Assembly: GCA_023438245.1 (NCBI GenBank) | Contig: JAEXRD010000013.1 | Location: 1-28,779, forward strand | Direction of reading: 5' to 3' | Source: Pseudomonadota bacterium | GTDB lineage: Bacteria; Desulfobacterota; Desulfovibrionia; Desulfovibrionales; Desulfovibrionaceae | DNA length: 28,779 nucleotides | Shown: one piece after another, positions 1 through 9,197 of the stretch | Layout of the letters: each line of letters starts with the position of its first letter | Position numbering within the stretch: position 1 is the first letter of the stretch | Program-made: the position numbers and the translations under genes | Notes under the pieces: model-generated | Told to the model about the DNA's origin: nothing | What the model saw: the letters and a program-made list of their open reading frames with translations, nothing else | Databases searched by the model: none

Positions 1-11
1 GCACATTTCTG

Positions 12-42
12 CGCCGTTCACGCGCGGATTTTCGCCGTTCAC
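12..42 (+). repeat. 10-bp direct repeat upstream of acs
   Basis: CGCCGTTCAC occurs at 12-21 and again, identically, at 33-42, a centre-to-centre distance of 21 bp or two helical turns. It lies about 150 bases upstream of the acs start, where an activator or repressor could bind. The rest of 1-192 shows no convincing sigma70 or sigma54 promoter. A regulatory role is inference; the repeat itself is exact. Confidence 0.35.
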
Positions 43-192
43 CTAAAAACGGATGCGCCCCCCTTGCGCACATGCCACTTGCTCCTCACGGACGCGAGCC
101 ACCATTCCTCCTCGCGCCGCCCGACCAGAGACGGTCGGACACGACGCAACGCAACCGGATCGGCCACACAAAAACCAGGCAGGAGCAGGGCA

Positions 193-2181
<1,989 letters not shown>

Positions 2182-2207
2182 CGCCGGCCTGGGAATCATC
2201 CGGGGTT

Positions 2208-2240
2208 GCGGGGGCGGATCGGCCGCCCCCGCTTTTTTTT
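2208..2240 (+). terminator. Rho-independent terminator of acs
   Basis: A perfect 10-bp GC stem (2208-2217 with 2223-2232), a 5-base loop, and eight T directly after it (2233-2240). It begins 26 bases after the acs stop. On the other strand the hairpin is not followed by T, so it should stop only rightward transcription. Confidence 0.93.
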
Positions 2241-2286
2241 GGTCTTGTGCCCGCCAGCGCCGGGCGCGCCGGTGTGAGCCTCGGCC

Positions 2287-3198
2287 CTAGGTCCGCTCCC
2301 AGCGCGCGAACAGCGAGCGCGGCAGCAGCCGGGCCTGGGCCCCGGGCGCGGTGTGCGGCACGGCCAGCTCGCCCACGAGGGTTGCGCCCGGCAGCCCGCG
2401 CAGGGTGTCGTCCAGCAGGTTGCCCAGCATCAGCGCGCTGGCCTCGATGTTGTACATCGTCAGGAGCAGCAGCTCGGCGTCCGGGGCCAGCAGCTCGCGG
2501 ATGTCCAGGAGCAGGTCGCGGATCATGCCCTCCACCTTCCAGACCTCGCGGTTGGGGCCGCGGCCGAATGACGGCGGGTCGAGCAGGATGGCCTGGTAGG
2601 TGTTGCCGCGCCGTTTCTCGCGCGCAACGAACTTGGCCACGTCGTCCAGCAGGAAGCGCACGGGGTTGCCGGAGAGGCCCGACAATGCCTGGTTGCGCTT
2701 GGCCCAGGCGATGGCCGGGCGGCTGGCGTCCACGTGGGTGGCGGCGAAGCCGCTGGCCTGGGCGGCCAGGCTGGCCGCGCCGGTGTAGCCGAAAAGATTG
2801 AGCAGCCTGGGCTGCGGGCCGCCGGGATTGCGGGCCTTGTGGCGCGCGGCCACGTCGGCCAGCAGTCGCCAGTGCGGGGCCTGCTCCGGGAACAGCCCGA
2901 TGTGGCGCGAGGTCTCGGACACGCGGGCTTCCAACGTCACGGCCCTGCCGTTCGGCAGCTCCAGCTTCAGCGGCCAGGCGGGCGGCAACTTGGGGCTGAT
3001 GGTCAGCCGCCCTTCTTCGTCCTGGCTGGCGTGCGCCTTCTTCCACTCGGATTCCTGCAGCACGGGGTTCCACCAGGCCTTGGGCTCGTGCCGCACAATG
3101 CGCCACGCGCCGAAGCGCTCCAGCTTGCGGCTGTTGCCGGAGTCGATGAGTTCGTACTCCGGCCACTCGGGGGTGAGGACGGGGATGGTAAGTGTCAC
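2287..3198 (-). CDS. Class I SAM-dependent methyltransferase, RlmI/RlmK-like
   Basis: Predicted S-adenosylmethionine-dependent methyltransferase of 303 residues, related to the family that methylates cytosine or guanine in 23S rRNA. The SAM-binding motif I is NLFGYTG (134-140), with the acidic residue after strand 2 at D158, and a catalytic-type DPPSFGRG motif at 207-214. There is no PUA domain at the N terminus as in E. coli RlmI, so the exact target is open. The start is the GTG at 3198 (residue 1 before TLTIPVL), preceded by AGAGGA; in-frame sequence further upstream is out-of-frame shadow of the neighbouring gene. The stop of the sialidase-fold gene lies only 10 bases upstream, so the two are probably co-transcribed. 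Confidence 0.85.
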   Translation of the reverse strand: MTLTIPVLTPEWPEYELIDSGNSRKLERFGAWRIVRHEPKAWWNPVLQESEWKKAHASQDEEGRLTISPKLPPAWPLKLELPNGRAVTLEARVSETSRHIGLFPEQAPHWRLLADVAARHKARNPGGPQPRLLNLFGYTGAASLAAQASGFAATHVDASRPAIAWAKRNQALSGLSGNPVRFLLDDVAKFVAREKRRGNTYQAILLDPPSFGRGPNREVWKVEGMIRDLLLDIRELLAPDAELLLLTMYNIEASALMLGNLLDDTLRGLPGATLVGELAVPHTAPGAQARLLPRSLFARWERT

Positions 3199-3208
3199 GG
3201 GCGGTCCT

Positions 3209-4873
3209 CTACGCCGGGAAGTCCGACTCGTCAAACCACGTGCCCGCCACGTGCGCGCTCTCGCCGGGGCGGTAGTCCGGCTGGTCGCCGCCGCCGTGGT
3301 GGTAGGCGCAGAAGAACCTGCCGGGCTGCTTCCGCTTCCCCTTGCCGTCCGCAGGGAGCTCCACCCAGCCGGAGTAGCCGAAGTCCGCCGGGCTGGCCTG
3401 GCGGTCGTTCTGCAGTTCCAGCACCCGGCTGTTGACCCAGGCGTCTGGCCAGGCGTCGGCCGCGCCGCCCCGGCCCCCGGAATGCTTCCAGGTCCAGGCG
3501 TAGTCGCGCCCCATTCGGGGTTCATGGGTGGTCAGCGAGAGCTTGCGCCACAGCACCTCGCAGGCGTTGTCCTGCTTGCGGGCCACGGTTCCGGCCAGGA
3601 TGGGCCGGGTGTCGCCGCTCATCCTGTCCGCCGGGTAGTCGCCCTTGTGCTGGCCGTCCACAAACAGGCGCAGCAGGCCCGGCTCGTAGTCCACGCGGAT
3701 GGTGTGGAACCGGCCCGGCTCCAGGGCTACGGGCAGCGCGGCCCGGCCCTGGGCGTCCACGTCGCAGTCGGGCACGATGCAGTCCGGGTAGAGCTTCCAC
3801 CACTGGCCCAGGTGCAGCCCGCAGCCGCTCAGCTGCGACTGGCGCACCAGCACCTCGGCCTCCAGGCTGGCGGTGGCGAACTCGGGGTCGGTGATGGGCC
3901 GGAGGGCGTAGCGCACGGCCCCGTCCAGCCCGCCGGGGCTTTCGACCAGCAGCCCGTCCTTGGTGGAGCGCGGGTTGCCCTTCCCCGTGTGCATTCGGGG
4001 GTGCAGGCCGTGCACCTGGAAATCCAGCTCCGTCAGCTCCTGCAGCGTGCCCAGCCAGGCCTTGGTGCCGGGGTCCGGGCCCACGTCGCGGTAGGTCACC
4101 AGCAGCTTGCCGGAGCGCGTCCAGCCCAGGGTGGGCCTATGCCCGATGAGCGGGGTGGGCCGGGGCGCGCCCCAGGTGGCCCCGCCGTCCTGGCTGATGC
4201 AAAAATACATGGGCTCGCCCACGAAGCTGTTCTCGCGCATCAGCGCCAAGAGGCGGGGCGGAGCACCAGGAGGGGCGTCCGGTAGCGCGGGCAGGCGGAT
4301 CACCGAGGCCTCGCAGAGCACCAGGCACTTCTCGTAGGCGATGGGGCTGTAGGCCTGCCAGGTTCTGCCCCGGTTGGCGGAGAGGTAGCCCATCTGCTCG
4401 GTGGGGGCCTGCCGGATCTTGGGCTGGGGCTGGCTGCCGCGGTGGCCGTGGCCGGTGGTGAACCAGACCTCGGGGGAGAGCTCCAGGATGCGGTCCTGCA
4501 GGCCGTGGCCCAGGCCCCCGCCGGTCTGGCTGGCCCAGGTCGCGCCCTCGTCGGCGCTCAGGTAGAGGATCGGCCCGGCATCGTCCACCAGAGCCAGCAC
4601 CCCGCCCTCCCCTTCGCCCCCGGGCATGCGGGAGAGGCGCGGGCAGTGGCTCTCGGTGGCGTTCAAGATGCGCGCCGGGCCCCAGGTTTTGCCGCCGTCG
4701 GCGCTTTTGCGCAGGAGCAGCCTGCGCCGCGTGCCCACGTGGCGGTCGAACTCGTTGTAGGCGCAGAGGATGTGGCCCTGCGCGGTGAGGCACACGTCCG
4801 GAAAGCACAGGTAGTGCCCCGGGCGGCGGTCGATGGCCACGTGCCGCTCGGGTTTGCTCGTCAGGCTCGGCAT
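3209..4873 (-). CDS. Sialidase-fold (BNR/Asp-box) protein with inserted LamG-like domain
   Basis: A 554-residue protein of the sialidase superfamily. Four Asp-box repeats of the form S-x-D/N-x-G-x-T-W are seen at about 57-64, 106-113, 165-172 and 227-234, marking propeller blades. Residues about 318-440 resemble a concanavalin A/LamG-type beta-sandwich inserted in the propeller; the C-terminal part (FGYSGWVELP, then SAHVAGTWF) resembles a final propeller blade. The N-terminal place where true sialidases carry the RIP arginine reads YLCFPDV, so a neuraminidase activity is doubtful. There is no signal peptide, so it is probably cytoplasmic. The ATG at 4873 follows AGGAGGGG. It sits between paaK and the methyltransferase on the same strand, 78 bases after paaK. 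Confidence 0.75.
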   Translation of the reverse strand: MPSLTSKPERHVAIDRRPGHYLCFPDVCLTAQGHILCAYNEFDRHVGTRRRLLLRKSADGGKTWGPARILNATESHCPRLSRMPGGEGEGGVLALVDDAGPILYLSADEGATWASQTGGGLGHGLQDRILELSPEVWFTTGHGHRGSQPQPKIRQAPTEQMGYLSANRGRTWQAYSPIAYEKCLVLCEASVIRLPALPDAPPGAPPRLLALMRENSFVGEPMYFCISQDGGATWGAPRPTPLIGHRPTLGWTRSGKLLVTYRDVGPDPGTKAWLGTLQELTELDFQVHGLHPRMHTGKGNPRSTKDGLLVESPGGLDGAVRYALRPITDPEFATASLEAEVLVRQSQLSGCGLHLGQWWKLYPDCIVPDCDVDAQGRAALPVALEPGRFHTIRVDYEPGLLRLFVDGQHKGDYPADRMSGDTRPILAGTVARKQDNACEVLWRKLSLTTHEPRMGRDYAWTWKHSGGRGGAADAWPDAWVNSRVLELQNDRQASPADFGYSGWVELPADGKGKRKQPGRFFCAYHHGGGDQPDYRPGESAHVAGTWFDESDFPA

Positions 4874-4951
4874 GGCCTCATCCCCTCCTGTTGGAGATGG
4901 TTGCGGACGGTTGCGGAGAACAGCCGGACCTTGATCGCCAACGGTTCCCGG

Positions 4952-6247
4952 CTAGTCCTTCTCGCGCTCGTCGATAACCCGCTTGGTCTTGGCGAAGCTG
5001 CGCGGCAGCGTGCCGGGAGCCAGCACCTCCACCTTCACGGTGACCAGGATCTGGTTCTTGATGTCCTCGATGACCGCGCGGGCCAGGGCCTCGTTCTCGG
5101 CCTCCGGGGTCTCGGCCCGGCGCTCCACGCGCACCACCATGTGGTCCAGGCCTTCCGCGCGGGAGAGCGCGATCTGGTACTCGGACAGCAGCCTGGGGTG
5201 GCGCTCCAGCACGGCGGCCACCTGGCCGGGGTAGATGTTCACGCCGCGGAAGATGATCATGTCGTCGCTGCGGCCCTGGATGCGCTCGTGCCGGGGCATG
5301 GTGCAGCCGCAGGGGCAGTCGCCGGGGATCAGCCGCGTCAGGTCGCGGGTGCGGTAGCGGATGAGCGGCGAGGCCTCTTTTCTCAGCGTCGTCACCACCA
5401 TCTCGCCCAGCTCGCCGGGGGCGGCGGGCTTGAGGGTCACGGGGTCGATGATCTCCAGGATGTACAGGTCGCCCCAGTAGTGGATGCCCTGATGCGCCTC
5501 GCATTCCAGGCCCGCGCCGGGGCCGTACAGCTCGGTCATGCCGGTGATGTCGAAGCTGTGCTCCAGGCCGAGGGCCTCCTCGAAGCGCCTGCGCATCTTG
5601 GCGCTGTGGGCCTCGGCCCCGAAGATGGAGCGCTTGAGCTTGAGCTTGTCGCGCAGGTTCTGCTTCTCCACCTCCTCGCCCAGCAGCAGGGCCATGGAGG
5701 CGGTGCTGCACAGGCAGGTGGTGCCCAGGTCGGTGAGCATCTGCAGCTGGATGTCCAGCATGCCCGGGCCCACCGGCAGGGCCATGGCGCCGAAGCGCTC
5801 GCAGCCGAGCTGGAAGCCCGCCCCGGCGGTCCACAGGCCGTAGCCCACGCAGATCTGCACGCGGTCCATGGTGGTCAGCCCGGCCAGCTCGTAGCAGCGG
5901 GCGAACATGTTGGCCCAGTCGTCGATGTCCTTTTGCGTGTAGGCCAAAATCTTGCGCTTTCCGGTGGTTCCGCTGGAGCCGTGGATGCGCACCACTTTGC
6001 TCTCGTCCACGGACAAGAGCGGCAGGGGGTAGCCGTCCTGCAGGTCGTAGGCCGTGGTGAAGGGCAGCCGGGTCAGGTCGTCCAGGCTCTTCACGTCGCC
6101 GGGCTGCACGCCGACCTCCTTCAGCCGCTGGCGGTAGAAGGGGCTGTTCTCGTAGGCGTGGCGCACGGTCCACTGCAGGCCTTCGAGCTGGATCTTGGCC
6201 ATCTTGTCGGCGCTCATGGACGGGATGAAGCGGGCGGACTGGGACAT
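4952..6247 (-). CDS. paaK: Phenylacetate-CoA ligase-type acyl-CoA synthetase
   Basis: AMP-forming ligase of 431 residues, the usual PaaK length, joining an aromatic or related carboxylic acid to CoA with ATP. Motifs: the phosphate-binding loop SSGTTGKRK near residue 92, the TGMTELYGPG adenine-binding motif, YRTRDLT, and the hinge GRSDDMIIFRGVN. SRB carry several PaaK-like ligases linked to indolepyruvate or 2-oxoacid oxidoreductases, and one of the latter is encoded later in this window; the true substrate cannot be read from sequence. The ATG at 6247 (MSQSARF) is preceded by AAGGAGA; the longer reading from 6385 runs through intergenic DNA. It is divergent from the prepilin peptidase gene and probably the first gene of a leftward unit. 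Confidence 0.92.
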   Translation of the reverse strand: MSQSARFIPSMSADKMAKIQLEGLQWTVRHAYENSPFYRQRLKEVGVQPGDVKSLDDLTRLPFTTAYDLQDGYPLPLLSVDESKVVRIHGSSGTTGKRKILAYTQKDIDDWANMFARCYELAGLTTMDRVQICVGYGLWTAGAGFQLGCERFGAMALPVGPGMLDIQLQMLTDLGTTCLCSTASMALLLGEEVEKQNLRDKLKLKRSIFGAEAHSAKMRRRFEEALGLEHSFDITGMTELYGPGAGLECEAHQGIHYWGDLYILEIIDPVTLKPAAPGELGEMVVTTLRKEASPLIRYRTRDLTRLIPGDCPCGCTMPRHERIQGRSDDMIIFRGVNIYPGQVAAVLERHPRLLSEYQIALSRAEGLDHMVVRVERRAETPEAENEALARAVIEDIKNQILVTVKVEVLAPGTLPRSFAKTKRVIDEREKD

Positions 6248-6336
6248 GGGCGTGGGTCTCCTTGCGCGGATGTGTGCGGCGCTTGCCGGGCGGGCCGCCC
6301 TGGGGTAGCCTTGGGCGCCGGCGTGCGGGCGTACGC

Positions 6337-6355
6337 TTGCGGCACCATGCCGCAA
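6337..6355. promoter_or_regulatory. Perfect inverted repeat between divergent paaK and pilD
   Basis: TTGCGGCA - CCA - TGCCGCAA, an 8-bp perfect inverted repeat with a 3-base centre, in the 167-base region between two divergent genes. It could be an operator serving both genes or a short hairpin. No T-run follows. The symmetry is certain; the role is a guess. Confidence 0.4.
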
Positions 6356-6414
6356 TACCGCGCTTTGTTCAAGACGCGCCGCCACACGTTGCAGACCGGA
6401 GGTTCGCCCCGCCC

Positions 6415-7239
6415 ATGGACACCACGCCGCTTGCTGTACTGCCCTGGCTGGCCGGGCTGGCCGGGCTCATCCTGGGCAGCTTCGCCACCTGCGCGGGCCA
6501 CCGGCTGGCCACGGGCGGCAGCGTGACCAGCCCGGCGCGCTCCCAGTGCCCCGCCTGCGCCCAAACCATCGCCTGGCACGACAACATACCGCTTTTGGGC
6601 TGGCTGCTGCAGCGGGGCCGCTGCCGCATGTGCGGCCAGGCCATTTCCGCGCGCTACCCGCTCTCCGAACTGGCCCTGGGCCTGTACTGCGCCGCCGCCG
6701 CGCTGCTGTTCGGCCCCGGGGCGCACCTGGCCGTGGCCATGGGCTTCGGCACGCTGCTGCTCACGCTGGCCCTGGTGGACGCCCAGAGCTACCTGCTGCC
6801 CGACAGGCTGACCCTGCCCGGCGCGGCCCTGGCCCTGCTCTGCTCCGGCCTGCTGCCGCCGCTGCACACCCTGGGCATCGGCTGGGCCCAGGCGGGCTGG
6901 GGCATGCTGGCTGGCGGCGGCGGGCTGTGGGCGCTGGCCGAGCTGTACCGGCGCATCCGGGGCATGGAGGGCCTGGGCCTGGGCGACGCCAAGCTCATGC
7001 TGCTGACAGGCGCGCTGCTGGGGCCCGTGGCCGTGGGCCTGGCGCTGTTCTGGGGCGCGGCGCTGTCGCTGCCCTTCGCCCTGGCCGCCGCCCGACGCGA
7101 GGAGGCCGCGGAGGCCGACGACGAGCTGCTGGGCGGCACGGGCCTGCGCGCGGCCATCCCCTTCGGCCCGTTCCTCTGCGCCGGATCGGCCCTGTACCTG
7201 CTCTTCGGGCCGCAGGCCATCCGCTGGTGGCTGGGCTAA
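6415..7239 (+). CDS. pilD: Prepilin peptidase / leader methyltransferase (A24 aspartic protease)
   Basis: Inner-membrane enzyme of 274 residues that cleaves the leader of type IV prepilins or type II pseudopilins and methylates the new N terminus. It has an N-terminal hydrophobic segment, two CxxC pairs forming the zinc site of the methylase domain (C45/C48 and C70/C73), and the two catalytic aspartates: D122 in ALVDAQSYLLPD and D191 in the GLGLGD motif. The remaining sequence consists of several membrane helices. ATG 6415 is taken because family homology begins here; GGAGG lies 12 bases upstream, somewhat far. No pilin genes are in the window. The two receiver-TPR genes follow in the same direction. 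Confidence 0.93.
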   Translation: MDTTPLAVLPWLAGLAGLILGSFATCAGHRLATGGSVTSPARSQCPACAQTIAWHDNIPLLGWLLQRGRCRMCGQAISARYPLSELALGLYCAAAALLFGPGAHLAVAMGFGTLLLTLALVDAQSYLLPDRLTLPGAALALLCSGLLPPLHTLGIGWAQAGWGMLAGGGGLWALAELYRRIRGMEGLGLGDAKLMLLTGALLGPVAVGLALFWGAALSLPFALAAARREEAAEADDELLGGTGLRAAIPFGPFLCAGSALYLLFGPQAIRWWLG

Positions 7240-7280
7240 CGGTCCGCACGCGAAGGACTCCCTATACTTTACCGGACCAC

Positions 7281-7309
7281 TTGACATTTATACGTAGTCC
7301 TGGTGTATG
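7281..7309 (+). promoter_or_regulatory. Putative promoter of first receiver-TPR gene
   Basis: TTGACA (7281-7286) followed at ten bases from its start by TACGTAGT; a weak -10 (TGTATG, 7304-7309) lies 17 bases downstream. The same TTGACA plus TACGwAGT at identical spacing occurs upstream of the second copy (9019), which argues that the motif is functional rather than chance. It implies a leader of about 200 bases. Confidence 0.4.
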
Positions 7310-7510
7310 GGCACTGCGGTCTGGCATCCCGTCCCTTCCCTCCCTTCACCCTGCTCCAGTTCCGACCGGACCAACGTTGCACCGCGCGTGTTCCTGCATG
7401 CGCGCACTCCAAACCGGCCCCGGCCAAAGCCGGACATGTTCCGCCTGGCCGTGGCCCAGCCCGCGGTCGCGCTTTCCCGCCGCCTGCGGACATGTGCAAC
7501 GGAGCAAACC

Positions 7511-8905
7511 ATGGCCATCACCGCCTGGACCGCGGAAACCATCTCCACCAAGCAGACCATTCCCGCCAGCAGCGGCGGCCATAGCCCGCGCTACGACAAC
7601 GACGTGCGCGGCTTCCTGGAGGAGAAGGCCGGGAACCTGCTGCTGCTCACCGAAGACCCGCTGTTCATCAAGACGGTGCGCGCGGGCGTCATGCGCGCCC
7701 TGCAGATCAAGCGCGACTGCGTGAGCGCCTACCGTGACGCCGAGTCTGCGCTGGCCAGCCTGCGCGCCATGACCCGGGCCGGGGTGCCGGTGCTGACGCT
7801 GGCCGACAGGCTCATCGCGGGCAAGCCAACAACGGAGTTCCTGCGCACCGCGCACCAGCAGTACCCCACGCTCAAGCTCATCGTGCTGACCTACGAGACC
7901 ACCAAGGAGTCCCTGTCCCTGCTCTTCGAGATCGGCGTGGACCACATCATCACCAAGCCCGTGAGCGTGGACACGCTCATCGAGAAGATGGCCGGGGTCA
8001 TCACCCCGCAGACCAGGATCAGCCAGCTGGTGCAGGACGCCCGCATCCACCTGGAGCAGGGCCAGTTCGACAAGGTCTTCCAGGTCTGCGACGCCATCCA
8101 GTCGCTCAAGAGCCAGAGCGCGATTGCGCTGATGCTGCGCGGCGAGGCCTTCCTGCGCAACGGCAACACCACCGACGCCCTGGAGGAGTTCGAAAAGGCG
8201 CACCAGGCCGCGCCCCTGTTCCTGGAGCCGCTCAAGAAGCTGGTGGAGACCCACCGCGACCGCAACGAGGAGCAGTACCTGTTCTACATGCTGCGGCTGG
8301 ACAACATCAGCCCGCTCAACGTGGAGCGCAAGTGCGAGATCGGCAAGTGCTACGTGCGCCGCCTGGAGATGGACCACGCCAAGGAGTTCTTCGACAAGGC
8401 CATCGAGTACGCCCAGGAGGAGGCCAAGCGCTACTTCTGCGCCATCATCGCCGACATCGCCCAGGCCACGCTGGACGCCGCGCCCGAGCTCTCGGAGAAG
8501 TACTTCGCCCAGTATTTCGATGTGAAGGGCGACGACCTTTCCAAGGACGACATGGTGGCCTTCAACAGCTTCGGCATCGCGCTGCGCAGGCAGGGCAAGT
8601 GGCGCGAGGCCATCAAGAACTACGAGCTGGCGCTCAAGGTCGACCCCAAGGACCTGCGGATCATGTACAACCACGCCCTGGCCCACGCCGATGGCGAGCA
8701 GCACCGCAAGGCCGTTGAGATCTTCGAGTCCATCATCGCCAAGGATCCGGAATTCCACAAGAAGGGCGCGGTAATCTGCTTCAACATCGCCAACTCGTAC
8801 CATGCCCTGAACAACAAGGCCGAGGCCCGGCGCTACCTCGAGCAGGCCCTGGCCATCGATCCCGCGCACGCCTCCTCGCGCAAGCTCATGGCCAAGCTGA
8901 AGTAG
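7511..8905 (+). CDS. Receiver domain-TPR protein, copy 1
   Basis: A 464-residue cytoplasmic protein with a CheY-like receiver domain (about 40-165) and a C-terminal array of tetratricopeptide repeats. The receiver keeps the phosphorylation signature: acidic pair E48/D49, probable phospho-acceptor D99 in LADRLIAG, T127, and K149 in TKPVSV. The rest is helical with TPR features such as KNYELALKVDP and ARRYLEQALAIDP. No DNA-binding or enzymatic output domain is seen, so output is probably protein binding through the TPRs. The ATG at 7511 has GGAG 6 bases upstream and aligns with the start of copy 2. The function is unknown; a link to type IV pili is suggested only by the adjacent prepilin peptidase gene. 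It is about two-thirds identical by eye to copy 2. Confidence 0.88.
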   Translation: MAITAWTAETISTKQTIPASSGGHSPRYDNDVRGFLEEKAGNLLLLTEDPLFIKTVRAGVMRALQIKRDCVSAYRDAESALASLRAMTRAGVPVLTLADRLIAGKPTTEFLRTAHQQYPTLKLIVLTYETTKESLSLLFEIGVDHIITKPVSVDTLIEKMAGVITPQTRISQLVQDARIHLEQGQFDKVFQVCDAIQSLKSQSAIALMLRGEAFLRNGNTTDALEEFEKAHQAAPLFLEPLKKLVETHRDRNEEQYLFYMLRLDNISPLNVERKCEIGKCYVRRLEMDHAKEFFDKAIEYAQEEAKRYFCAIIADIAQATLDAAPELSEKYFAQYFDVKGDDLSKDDMVAFNSFGIALRRQGKWREAIKNYELALKVDPKDLRIMYNHALAHADGEQHRKAVEIFESIIAKDPEFHKKGAVICFNIANSYHALNNKAEARRYLEQALAIDPAHASSRKLMAKLK

Positions 8906-9018
8906 CCGGGCCGGCAGGCTCCATGCCCAGCGGTCCGATATCGTTGTCATTCCTTTTCTCCGTGCAAGGGGTAGGCATGCGCAATCAGCGGAATCCCCTG
9001 TTATTCCAGCGCATCCGG

Positions 9019-9047
9019 TTGACACGACTACGAAGTTGTGCTCAAGT
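9019..9047 (+). promoter_or_regulatory. Putative promoter of second receiver-TPR gene
   Basis: TTGACA (9019-9024) with TACGAAGT starting exactly ten bases after the first T, the same arrangement as at 7281. The candidate -10 (TCAAGT, 9042-9047) is poor. The conserved element could be an activator site rather than a plain sigma70 promoter. Confidence 0.35.
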
Positions 9048-9128
9048 CGCGGTGCGGGCTGAAATGCGCGTGCGCTCCCTTTTTCCTGAAGGGCTGCGCA
9101 GGCGCGGCGGCACCGCCCCGGAGCAAGG

Positions 9129-9197
9129 ATGACGATGATTTCCGGCATGACCACGGCGCGCTGCGGCCAGGCGTGGACGGTGCGGCCATGGCCGTAA
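9129..9197 (+). CDS. Possible 22-codon leader ORF overlapping the second receiver-TPR start
   Basis: An ATG at 9129 lies 5 bases after GGAGCAAGG, the best ribosome site in this leader, and opens a 22-codon frame ending TAA at 9195-9197. The main gene starts at 9188 in another frame with only a weak site (GGACGG). Copy 1 has a closely similar GGAGCAA directly before its own start, so in copy 2 the good ribosome site appears to serve the small frame. Translational coupling is plausible. The peptide sequence itself looks unremarkable. Confidence 0.3.
   Translation: MTMISGMTTARCGQAWTVRPWP

Noticed and set aside
4890..4910. GGTTGCGGA repeats near 4893 and again near 15598 and 15619
   Set aside because: Short, mixed coding and non-coding context, no fixed spacing; probably chance in GC-rich DNA.
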